From NCBI GenBank assembly GCA_016788805.1, contig JAEUSE010000071.1:1-5554 (forward strand): DNA of 5,554 nucleotides, in the 5' to 3' direction. How positions within the stretch are numbered: the stretch's first letter is position 1; each line of letters opens with the position of its first letter. The DNA is from Candidatus Doudnabacteria bacterium. GTDB lineage: Bacteria > Patescibacteriota > Doudnabacteria > UBA920. The translations under genes were made by a program, and so were the position numbers. Shown piece after piece: positions 1-5,554 of this stretch. The notes beneath the pieces are model-generated. The model made no database searches. It was not told the origin of the DNA and was given only the letters and a program-made list of their open reading frames with translations.

Positions 1-1
1 G

Positions 2-943
2 CTGCAGTATTCCAACTCCTGGGTTACGGTGCAGGGAGAAGAAAAGACTTTACGCATGTTTAGCGTTATGACCAGTAGTCACGCGTTTGCTATGGTTTGC
101 GTATTGTTTTTAGCGTTTGCCTTGCCGCTGCTGTTCGCGCGAGTGAAAGGCTTTGGTCCGGTTACCGAAGTCGGCAGGTCTTTTGCACGCGCTGTTTGGG
201 TAGCAGTGGTGTTCGCCTGCTTGGCTTTAATTATTTCCGGCACCCGCGGGGTGTGGGCCGGTATGGTTCCAGCGTTGTTGCTGGTCGGCTTTTTGTACTA
301 TTGGACCCGACTCAAGCATTATGTAGTACCCGTGTTTGCGGCCTTGTTGCTGGTGGTTATTTTGTTTGAGGCATCCCCCCTGTTGGACCGCGCGTTTGTG
401 TGGATACGCAAGAGCGGGGGCGGCGGGACGCTGGATCGGGTGGCGAGTATTATTGACCCCGCGGAAACTTCCAACGCCGGTCGGCTAGAAATGTGGAAAG
501 CGGCTTCGGTGTACGCGCTCAAGCACCCGCTTGGGGTTGGTTATGGGAATTTTGTAGCTACGCTTTCTAAAAATCAAGACATTAGTTTTGAAGAAGTGGC
601 AAGCCAGGAAAATAGTATGTATAATTTGCCCCAGCGATATATAACCGCCCATAGTTTGTACTTGCAACTTTTGGTAGAGTTGAGTGTGGTGGGGCTTATA
701 TTGTTTGGCCTCATGTGGTTGGGCTTTTTTCAGCGGGCATGGAAGTACGTCGCAAGCCGGCAGGTTACGGCGGAAACGGTGTTCATTACTACAATATTTA
801 TCGTGTGGATTTGGTTTTTAGCCTACAGTGTGTTTGATGTTACTTGGCTGAATGATAAGATACTCTTGTATACTTTTGTGCTTATGGGGGCGGCCCGGTA
901 TGTGATGGGAGCTAACCCGTCTGGGTTGGGCGTGGGAAAGTAG
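2..943 (+). CDS. O-antigen ligase/polymerase family membrane protein (5' end missing)
   Basis: The frame is open from the left edge (codon at 2) to TAG at 941-943, so the GTG at 29 is probably internal and the N-terminal part lies outside the window. Counting residues from that GTG, hydrophobic segments lie near 18-38, 51-70, 76-92, 97-115, 209-235 and 249-290. Between the fourth and fifth is a large hydrophilic loop, as in the Wzy_C/WaaL fold. Family-like motifs are RMFSVMTSSHAFA at the visible start (position of the usual 'G.f.nPN.fA'), SGTRGVW with R73, NAGRLEMWKAA followed by HPLGVGYGNF (149-175), and AHSLYLQLLVELSVVGL (207-223) with H208, matching the conserved loop His. Such proteins polymerise O-units or transfer finished glycan to a carrier at the outer face of the cytoplasmic membrane; sequence alone does not separate ligase from polymerase. 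The two downstream glycosyltransferases support a surface-polysaccharide role. Confidence 0.85.
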   Translation: MQYSNSWVTVQGEEKTLRMFSVMTSSHAFAMVCVLFLAFALPLLFARVKGFGPVTEVGRSFARAVWVAVVFACLALIISGTRGVWAGMVPALLLVGFLYYWTRLKHYVVPVFAALLLVVILFEASPLLDRAFVWIRKSGGGGTLDRVASIIDPAETSNAGRLEMWKAASVYALKHPLGVGYGNFVATLSKNQDISFEEVASQENSMYNLPQRYITAHSLYLQLLVELSVVGLILFGLMWLGFFQRAWKYVASRQVTAETVFITTIFIVWIWFLAYSVFDVTWLNDKILLYTFVLMGAARYVMGANPSGLGVGK

Positions 944-990
944 AGCGGGAGCTAAATCTGTAAGCCGATTTTTTAGGTAGGTGTTAGTAA

Positions 991-1002
991 TTTTGATATA
1001 TT
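991..1002 (+). promoter_or_regulatory. Candidate extended -10 promoter of the first glycosyltransferase gene
   Basis: The block TTTTGATATATT contains TG (994-995), one spacer base, and the -10-like hexamer TATATT (997-1002), five bases before the ATG at 1008. No good -35 hexamer lies 16-18 bp upstream, which an extended -10 can tolerate. A start site about 7 nt after the hexamer falls on the ATG itself, and no Shine-Dalgarno sequence is visible, so a leaderless mRNA is inferred. The same 12 bases precede alaS at 4385-4396. Confidence 0.5.
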
Positions 1003-1007
1003 AGGCT

Positions 1008-2084
1008 ATGGCAAAGGTTACGTTAGTACAAATGGTTTATAACGGAATGAAGTACATCCCGCAGTCTTTTGACGCGATGGTAAACCAAACGTATAAAGAT
1101 GTAGAGGTTGTGGCGGTTATTAATGGTAATGAGGATGGCGGCAAAGAATATATCCAAGCGCATTACCCGCAAGTCAAAATTATCGACACGGGTGAGAACT
1201 TAAAGTTTGTACGCGGGCATAACTTAGTTTTTGGTACGGTAGAAACGGAATTCTTTCAGTTGGTGAATCAAGATCTTATTCTTGAACCGAATTATGTAGA
1301 GAAGATACTTACCGCGTTTGACGACCCACAGGTGGGTGCGGCAAACGGGAAAATATATCAATACGATTTTGAATCACACTCGGCTACTAAAGTGTTGGAT
1401 ACAACGGGTATAATTTGTTCTCGCAACGGTCGAGGTAAAAGTCGCGGGCAGAATGAGGAGGACAAAGGCCAATACGACACCATGTTTGATGTGGTGGGGG
1501 TAGACGGGGCTGCGTGCATGTATCGCAAAAGTGCCCTAGAAGCAGTAAAGATGCCATTAGTTGGGACAAGGGACAAGGGACAAGGGACAAGTAACCAAAG
1601 AGGTTCAGAATCTAGAACCTCGAACCTTGAATCTGCTTTTGAATATTTCGATATCGATTTTGATATGTACTGGGAAGATGTGGACTTGTCTTTGCGTATT
1701 GGTAACGCGGGTTATGTGTGTAAGTATGTCCCGGGTGCGGTGGGCTACCACGGCCGGACAGCCGCGGCCAGCAAGAAAGGGTACAAAGACGTAAACGAGT
1801 TCGTGAAGCATCACAAAAAGTTTCCCGCGTGGATTAAGCAGTATAATTATAAAAACCATATGTTTGTGGTAATAAAAAACTTTCCCAGGTTTTATTGGAA
1901 ATTTTTTGTGCGAGAGTTTTTCATGTTAGGCTATATTGTTCTATTCGAAACTACTACTCTAAAAATTATTCCTACTCTGTTCAAACAGCTGCCGCTCATG
2001 TGGAAAAAGCGGCAATGGATACAACAGCATCGCAAGAGCGCAGGTTGGGCAAAATTGTTAATCAATAAAGGCTTGTTAGGTTAA
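1008..2084 (+). CDS. Family 2 glycosyltransferase (rhamnosyltransferase-like) with an in-frame heptamer-repeat insert
   Basis: This is a 358-residue GT-A-fold glycosyltransferase of the COG1216/WbbL-like group, predicted to move a sugar from a nucleotide-sugar donor to a lipid-linked glycan at the cytoplasmic membrane. Visible elements are the N-terminal nucleotide-binding strand (VTLVQMVYNG, 4-13), the metal-binding DxD-equivalent NQD (87-89) and LDTTGIICSRNGRGKSRGQ (130-148). Further on come VDGAACMYRK (165-174), the acceptor/base motif YWEDVDLSLR (221-230; E223, D224, D226) and VPGAVGYHGR (241-250). The C-terminal tail (about 299-330) is hydrophobic to amphipathic and may bind the membrane. 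Residues 186-209 (GTRDKGQ... to NLES) are a low-complexity loop encoded by heptamer repeats, placed where relatives run almost directly from the al..v segment to FDe.f..Y.ED. The ATG fits the family N-terminus. The next gene starts 4 nt after the TAA. The sugar specificity cannot be told. Confidence 0.9.
   Translation: MAKVTLVQMVYNGMKYIPQSFDAMVNQTYKDVEVVAVINGNEDGGKEYIQAHYPQVKIIDTGENLKFVRGHNLVFGTVETEFFQLVNQDLILEPNYVEKILTAFDDPQVGAANGKIYQYDFESHSATKVLDTTGIICSRNGRGKSRGQNEEDKGQYDTMFDVVGVDGAACMYRKSALEAVKMPLVGTRDKGQGTSNQRGSESRTSNLESAFEYFDIDFDMYWEDVDLSLRIGNAGYVCKYVPGAVGYHGRTAAASKKGYKDVNEFVKHHKKFPAWIKQYNYKNHMFVVIKNFPRFYWKFFVREFFMLGYIVLFETTTLKIIPTLFKQLPLMWKKRQWIQQHRKSAGWAKLLINKGLLG
1563..1590 (+). repeat. 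Perfect heptanucleotide tandem repeat (GGGACAA)x4 inside a glycosyltransferase gene
   Basis: Four identical GGGACAA units start at 1563, 1570, 1577 and 1584. They encode residues 186-194 (GTRDKGQGT). Seven is not a multiple of three, so one unit lost or gained changes the frame. With one extra unit, the shifted frame meets TAA at 1592-1594. With one fewer, it reads to TAA at 1792-1794. Both outcomes lose the catalytic EDVDL motif. The repeat is read directly from the sequence; slippage in cells is inference. Confidence 0.95.
1608..1635 (+). repeat. Second, degenerate heptamer array (GAAYCTN)x4 in the same gene
   Basis: Four successive 7-mers fit GAAYCTN: GAATCTA (1608), GAACCTC (1615), GAACCTT (1622) and GAATCTG (1629). 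The first array ends 17 nt upstream. The linker holds GAGGTTC (1600-1606), an exact reverse complement of the second unit, giving a small stem (1601-1606 with 1615-1620). The units encode ESRTSNLES (residues 201-209) and complete the low-complexity insert. It could be an independent tandem expansion or one arm of a composite repeat element. Confidence 0.8.
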
Positions 2085-2088
2085 TCGT

Positions 2089-2985
2089 ATGGAGTTATCA
2101 ATTGTTATAGTGTCGTATAAGTGTAAAGAGGTGTTTCGGGTCGCCCTGGACGCGGTGTTTGCGTCGCGGGTGAACTTTGAGTACGAGGTTATTGTGGTAG
2201 ATAATGACTCACAGGACGGTACAGTAGAAATGGTGGAAACCGAGTATTTGTCCCGCCCGGAGTTGGCAGGCAAGCTTGTGCTCATTAAAAACACCAATGA
2301 AGGTTTTGCAAAAGGTAATAATCGGGGGTTAAGGGTGTCTAAAGGCGCGTATAAATTATTGCTTAATCCGGATACTAAGGTTGCACCCGAGACTTTGCAG
2401 GTTATGATGGATTTTATGAAGTCCAGGCCGGATGTGGGTATAAGTACCTGCAAGCTCGTAAAAGGCGATGGTACACTGGACGCCGCTTCTCGCCGTAGTT
2501 TGCCTGACCCGTGGAACGCGCTCATGCGGGTAACCGGACTATCTTTTTTGTTACCCAAGTCCAAACTGGTGGCAGGGTATAACTTGTCACATACCGACCC
2601 CGACCAAGAAATGGAGATTGGCGCGTGTGTGGGCGCTTTTATGTTCGTGGGTCCCGCATGTTATGAAAAAATTGGCTTATTAGATGAACGGTTTTTTATG
2701 TACGGCGAGGATTTGGATTGGTGCAAGCAGGCCCACGATGCCGGTTTTAAAGTGTGGTATTATCCAAAAACTACAACCATGCACTACAAAGGGTCTAGCT
2801 CAAAGAAGAACTCCAAGAAAGCCTTGTATGAGTTTCATAACACCATGTGGCAGTACTACCAGAAGCATCTTGCTCGGACGTATCCGTTTTTACTAAACTG
2901 GCTGGTCTATATAGGTATTTGGGCGCGCTACGTGCTACAATTAACCAAGAATGCCTTTCGTAAGCAGGCAATAGTCAGCAAATAG
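2089..2985 (+). CDS. Family 2 glycosyltransferase (rhamnosyltransferase-like)
   Basis: This 298-residue protein has the full-length GT2 plan of WbbL/RfbF-like enzymes. ELSIVIVSYKC (2-12) is the first nucleotide-binding strand and VDNDSQDGT (37-45) the typical donor-binding loop. NEGFAKGNNRGL (70-81) precedes the DxD-equivalent LLNPDTKV (91-98), where D95 is expected to bind the metal. IGACVGAFMFVG (177-188) and LLDERFFMYGEDLDWC (197-212; E207, D208, D210) form the acceptor and catalytic part, followed by YYPKTTTMHYKG with H232. It likely adds a sugar, possibly a deoxyhexose, to a lipid-linked glycan on the cytoplasmic side; the real donor cannot be inferred. The ATG lies 4 nt after the previous stop, with a weak AGG at 2078-2080 as the only Shine-Dalgarno-like element. 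Cotranscription or translational coupling with the preceding gene is probable. It is related to but clearly different from its neighbour, so a recent duplication is unlikely. Confidence 0.93.
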   Translation: MELSIVIVSYKCKEVFRVALDAVFASRVNFEYEVIVVDNDSQDGTVEMVETEYLSRPELAGKLVLIKNTNEGFAKGNNRGLRVSKGAYKLLLNPDTKVAPETLQVMMDFMKSRPDVGISTCKLVKGDGTLDAASRRSLPDPWNALMRVTGLSFLLPKSKLVAGYNLSHTDPDQEMEIGACVGAFMFVGPACYEKIGLLDERFFMYGEDLDWCKQAHDAGFKVWYYPKTTTMHYKGSSSKKNSKKALYEFHNTMWQYYQKHLARTYPFLLNWLVYIGIWARYVLQLTKNAFRKQAIVSK

Positions 2986-2995
2986 TTTCAATGTG

Positions 2996-3068
2996 GAATT
3001 CAGAATGTAGAATGAGGAATTCTCCAAATTCGGCATACGTAAAATTCTGAATTCTTAATTCATCATTC
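2996..3068. repeat. Paired opposing heptamer arrays forming an imperfect intergenic hairpin
   Basis: On the + strand four GAATNNN heptamers run head to tail: GAATTCA (2996), GAATGTA (3003), GAATGAG (3010), GAATTCT (3017). After a 17-nt gap (3024-3040), four more lie on the - strand across 3068-3041: GAATGAT, GAATTAA, GAATTCA, GAATTTT. Weaker fifth units flank both ends (CAATGTG at 2989; AAATGCA on the - strand at 3075-3069). Positions 3001-3022 pair with 3049-3070 at 18 of 22 positions, so the region can fold into a long AT-rich stem with a 26-nt loop. It fills almost the whole gap before the protease gene and ends close to its ATG. It is not followed by a T-tract, so an intrinsic terminator is unlikely. 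Function unknown. Confidence 0.8.
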
Positions 3069-3080
3069 TGCATTTAAAAT

Positions 3081-4340
3081 ATGGAAGACACACAACAACC
3101 GGCCTCCGGCTATGGCAATCGTTACCTGAAAAGAACTCTCGGTGCGTTTTTGATCGCGTTGTTAATTTTCGGTGCTTTTCGGTTTGGCTATGCTGAGGGG
3201 AGCGCGGGCTTTAAATTTCAGCCCAAGTCGTTCAAAATAGTTAATCAGCAGGACCAGCCGCAAACAGTCGACTATAACTTATTATGGGAAACCATCAATA
3301 AGCTAAAAACCAATCATATCGAGAAACCGACCGACGATCAGAAAATTTTATACGGCGCGGTCAAGGGCGCGGTAGAGTCGGTGGGCGACCCATACACGGA
3401 ATTTTTTACACCGGAAGAACTGAAGAGTTTTGAGACAGACCTATCCGGCAAGTTTGAAGGTATTGGCGCGGAGATCGGTAAGCAGGGCGGTAATATTGTT
3501 ATAATCGCCCCCTTGGATGGTACTCCGGCCGAAAATGCTGGTCTGTTACCGAAAGATATTATTGTAAAAGTGAACGACGAAGTAGCCAATGGCTGGTCTA
3601 CCGAAGAGGCGGTACGGCGTATTCGCGGCCCGAAAGATACCGAGGTTACCTTGACTATTTACCGGGAGGGGCGTACGAACACCTTTGATGTAAAAATTAA
3701 ACGGGACCAAATAGTTATCAAATCTGTTAAGTGGGAGGTAAGGTCTGTAAAGAATGCCGAAGGCAAGGATAAGAAAGTAGGGCTTTTGACAATTACTCGG
3801 TTTGGTGACGACACTTCCTTGTTGTTTAACCGAGGGGTGCAAGAGCTATTATCCAAGAGTGTGGACGCATTGGTTTTGGACTTGCGGAGTAATCCGGGCG
3901 GCTACTTAGAAACAGCGGTAGATTTGGCCGGCTATTGGGTACCAAAGGATAAAGTGGTGGTTACCGAAGCGCACAGCACCGGTAAAAACACGGAGTATGC
4001 TTCTAAGGGGGTAGGTACGCTTGCCGGGACCAAGACCATAACCTTAATTAACGGCGGCAGCGCGTCGGCTTCGGAAATTTTGGCAGGCGCACTGCGCGAC
4101 TACCATTTAACCCAATTGGTCGGGGAAAAATCGTTTGGTAAAGGTAGTGTACAACAGGTATTGGACTTGCCCGGACAGAGTGCTCTTAAAGTAACTATCG
4201 CAAAATGGCTTACCCCGAGCGGGCACAACATAAACAAAGAAGGTATTGCTCCGGATATGGAAGTTAAGCTTTCCGAAGACGACATAAAAAATCAGAAAGA
4301 CCCGCAGTTAGATAAGGCTCTCGAAGAAGCGGTTAAATAG
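3081..4340 (+). CDS. S41 family C-terminal processing peptidase (CtpA/CtpB/Tsp type)
   Basis: This 419-residue serine protease probably trims or degrades envelope proteins from their C-termini outside the membrane. A short cytosolic N-terminus with basic residues (R14, K17, R18) is followed by one membrane segment (about 19-37), acting as an anchor or uncleaved signal. Next come a helical N-terminal domain (about 65-120), a PDZ domain (about 121-205, from GKFEGIGAEIG through the IIVKVNDE region) and the S41 core. Core motifs are ALVLDLRSNPGG (263-274), INGGSASASEILAGAL (323-338) and SFGKGSVQQV (351-360). By spacing with E. coli Tsp (S430/K455) and CtpB (S309/K334/Q338), the catalytic residues are S329, K354 and Q358, all present. 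Length is normal for the CtpA/B group. No ribosome binding site precedes the ATG and no later early Met exists. A terminator follows 12 nt after the stop. The substrate is unknown. Confidence 0.95.
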   Translation: MEDTQQPASGYGNRYLKRTLGAFLIALLIFGAFRFGYAEGSAGFKFQPKSFKIVNQQDQPQTVDYNLLWETINKLKTNHIEKPTDDQKILYGAVKGAVESVGDPYTEFFTPEELKSFETDLSGKFEGIGAEIGKQGGNIVIIAPLDGTPAENAGLLPKDIIVKVNDEVANGWSTEEAVRRIRGPKDTEVTLTIYREGRTNTFDVKIKRDQIVIKSVKWEVRSVKNAEGKDKKVGLLTITRFGDDTSLLFNRGVQELLSKSVDALVLDLRSNPGGYLETAVDLAGYWVPKDKVVVTEAHSTGKNTEYASKGVGTLAGTKTITLINGGSASASEILAGALRDYHLTQLVGEKSFGKGSVQQVLDLPGQSALKVTIAKWLTPSGHNINKEGIAPDMEVKLSEDDIKNQKDPQLDKALEEAVK

Positions 4341-4352
4341 TGCAATTACCCT

Positions 4353-4388
4353 GAAAGACCCTGTCAAATGACAGGGCTTTCATTTTTT
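4353..4388 (+). terminator. Rho-independent terminator of the protease gene
   Basis: GAAAG (4353-4357) and CCCTGTC (4359-4365) pair with GACAGGG (4370-4376) and CTTTC (4377-4381). This gives a 12-bp stem with one bulged A at 4358 and an AAAT loop. A run of six T follows at 4383-4388. It begins 12 nt after the protease stop codon. The T-run also forms the upstream part of the alaS promoter block. Confidence 0.9.
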
Positions 4389-4396
4389 GATATATT
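4368..4396 (+). promoter_or_regulatory. Candidate alaS promoter overlapping the upstream terminator
   Basis: ATGACA (4368-4373, five of six matches to TTGACA) is followed by exactly 17 nt and then TATATT (4391-4396), preceded by an extended -10 TG (4388-4389). A start site about 7 nt further falls at about 4403, next to the ATG at 4404. No Shine-Dalgarno sequence is present, so the alaS mRNA is probably leaderless. The -35 hexamer sits in the loop and right arm of the terminator stem, and the TG overlaps the end of its T-run. Confidence 0.6.
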
Positions 4397-4403
4397 TCTA
4401 TAT

Positions 4404-5554
4404 ATGAAAGCAGCAGAATTACGTAAAAAATATTTAGATTTCTTTGCAAGGCACGGCCATGCGATAGTGCCGTCGGCGTCTCTCGTACCGGAAAATGACG
4501 CTACCACGCTCTTTACGGGCAGCGGCATGCAGCCCATGGTGCCGTATTTATTAGGTGCGCCGCACCCGGAGGGGACTCGTATTACGGATTCTCAGAAGTC
4601 TTTTCGCTCACAAGACATAGAAGAAGTGGGTGATAACCGCCATACTACCTTTTTTGAAATGTTGGGCAATTGGTCCTTGGGGGACTATTTTAAACAGGAG
4701 CAAATTTCCTGGATGTTTGAGTTCTTAACTCGTGAGCTTGGGCTGGACCCAAACCGGATATATGTAACCTGCTTTCGGGGTAATGACAATTTGAACATAC
4801 CTCGGGACACCGAGTCCGCCGAGTTGTGGCAGAAGTTATTTAGTGAAAAAGGCATTAGTGCGGAGATTGTAGACTTCCCGGAACGGGACGGCATGCAAGG
4901 TGGGCGTATATTTTATTACGATGAAAAAAAGAACTGGTGGAGCCGTGCCGGCGTACCGCAAAACATGCCCGTGGGGGAGCCTGGTGGGCCGGACACAGAA
5001 ATGTTTTGGGACTTTGGTGAACAGCTGCATTTGCATGAACATTCGGAGTGGAAAGACGAGCCGTGTCATGTGAATTGCGACTGTGGTCGGTTTATGGAAA
5101 TTGGTAATAATGTGTTCATGGAATACATTAAAGCAGAAGACGTATTTGAAAAACTCAAGCAGCAAAACGTGGATTTTGGCGGTGGGCTTGAGCGCATGTT
5201 GGCCGCGGTGGGTAATGACCCGGACATGTTTAAAATAGACTTGTTGTGGGTACTCATTGAGTATATTCAGCAGGTAACCGGCCGGACGTATGGAGAGTCT
5301 ACAGAAGTGACCAAGCAAATGCGCATTGTGGCTGACCATATTCGGGGGAGCGTGTTTTTGGTGAGCGACGGCGTGGTGCCATCGAACAAAGATCGGGGGT
5401 ATGTGTTGCGTCGTTTGCTGCGTCGGGCCATGGTGGCTGTGCGCATGCTGGGGAGTACTGCCGATTGGGTACCGAATGCAGTTGCCGCCGTTATTTTAAC
5501 CTACAAAGACTCTTACCCGGAGTTGGGTGTGAAGGCTGCCGAAATTACCAAAGT
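4404..5554 (+). CDS. alaS: Alanyl-tRNA synthetase (3' end missing)
   Basis: The first 383 residues are visible, open to the right edge without a stop or frameshift. The enzyme charges tRNA-Ala with alanine in the cytosol (class II synthetase). ELRKKYLDFFARHGH (5-19) is the usual N-terminus. LFTGSGMQPMVPYLLG (36-51) is the motif 1 region, and FRSQDIEEVGDNRHTTFFEM with LGNWSLGDYF (67-96) is motif 2. FGGGLERML (258-266) is motif 3, and RIVADHIRGSVFLVSDGVVPSNKDRGYVLRR (307-337) begins the tRNA-recognition helices. It departs from the E. coli type: GPCGPCTEI is replaced by GEPGGPDTEM (191-200), and a His/Cys-rich segment follows (H209, H211, H213, C221, H222, C225, C227). This form is, from memory, usual in CPR bacteria. 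The ATG follows the terminator directly. Editing and C-Ala domains, if present, lie outside the window. Confidence 0.97.
   Translation, partial: MKAAELRKKYLDFFARHGHAIVPSASLVPENDATTLFTGSGMQPMVPYLLGAPHPEGTRITDSQKSFRSQDIEEVGDNRHTTFFEMLGNWSLGDYFKQEQISWMFEFLTRELGLDPNRIYVTCFRGNDNLNIPRDTESAELWQKLFSEKGISAEIVDFPERDGMQGGRIFYYDEKKNWWSRAGVPQNMPVGEPGGPDTEMFWDFGEQLHLHEHSEWKDEPCHVNCDCGRFMEIGNNVFMEYIKAEDVFEKLKQQNVDFGGGLERMLAAVGNDPDMFKIDLLWVLIEYIQQVTGRTYGESTEVTKQMRIVADHIRGSVFLVSDGVVPSNKDRGYVLRRLLRRAMVAVRMLGSTADWVPNAVAAVILTYKDSYPELGVKAAEITK

Noticed and set aside
29..943. GTG at 29 as the true start of the O-antigen ligase-like gene
   Set aside because: The frame is open to the left edge and the protein lacks the N-terminal membrane segments of the family. 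The visible part starts in the middle of the fold, so the gene is cut by the window.
944..1007. Terminator before the first glycosyltransferase gene (T6 at 969-974)
   Set aside because: No convincing stem precedes the T-run; only a 3-bp pairing is visible.
1657..1667. Third copy of the TTTTGATAT promoter block
   Set aside because: Only nine bases match. It sits inside coding sequence for DFDMY near the catalytic motif, and no gene start follows.
1561..1794. 77-codon + strand frame overlapping the first glycosyltransferase
   Set aside because: It is a shadow frame. It matters only as the frame entered if one GGGACAA unit is lost, not as a gene.
2076..2564. 162-codon open frame on the - strand
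   Set aside because: It is antisense to the second glycosyltransferase, with no domain or start signal. The + strand gene is clear.
2996..3068. CRISPR array
   Set aside because: The units are 7 bp, degenerate and without spacers, and no cas genes are nearby.
4836..5339. 167-codon open frame on the - strand
   Set aside because: It lies fully inside alaS, which has strong motifs along the same stretch. The antisense translation shows no recognisable domain.
1..5554. Alternative genetic code (TGA read as Gly)
   Set aside because: No in-frame TGA occurs in any gene and conserved glycines use GGN codons. Absence of TGA stops among four genes is too small a sample to mean anything.

Overview
The window reads as a compact bacterial chromosome segment of moderate GC, with every gene on the + strand and short intergenic gaps. 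The best taxonomic clue is the alanyl-tRNA synthetase at the right edge. It has a GSGMQPM motif, a GEPGGPDTEM segment where most bacteria have GPCGPCTEI, and a His/Cys-rich HLHEH...CHVNCDCGRF stretch. From memory, this variant is typical of Candidate Phyla Radiation (Patescibacteria) genomes. That placement is inferred, not searched. All four visible stops are TAG or TAA, and no in-frame TGA occurs, so nothing suggests the recoded TGA of Gracilibacteria/SR1.

Layout: (1) 2-943, the C-terminal two thirds or so of an O-antigen ligase/polymerase-type membrane protein, cut by the left edge. (2) 1008-2084 and (3) 2089-2985, two family-2 glycosyltransferases of the rhamnosyltransferase (WbbL-like) type, 4 nt apart and probably cotranscribed. 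(4) 3081-4340, a membrane-anchored S41 C-terminal processing protease with a PDZ domain and an intact Ser/Lys/Gln catalytic set. (5) A rho-independent terminator that runs directly into a promoter. (6) 4404 to the right edge, the N-terminal part of alaS. Genes 1-3 form a cell-surface polysaccharide cluster. The protease acts on the cell envelope, and alaS is a housekeeping gene in its own transcription unit.

The most unusual content is repetitive. Two places carry paired arrays of four 7-bp units with about 17 nt between the arrays. One lies inside the first glycosyltransferase gene, in frame, next to its catalytic ED motif. The other is the whole gap between the second glycosyltransferase and the protease, where the arrays face each other and can form a long hairpin. 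The in-gene array contains four perfect GGGACAA units. Losing or gaining one unit would truncate the enzyme, so it is a candidate phase-variation switch.

The second unusual feature is regulatory. The first glycosyltransferase gene and alaS share an identical 12-nt block, TTTTGATATATT, 5-7 nt before the ATG. It reads as an extended -10 element whose transcripts would start at or next to the start codon, which implies leaderless mRNAs.
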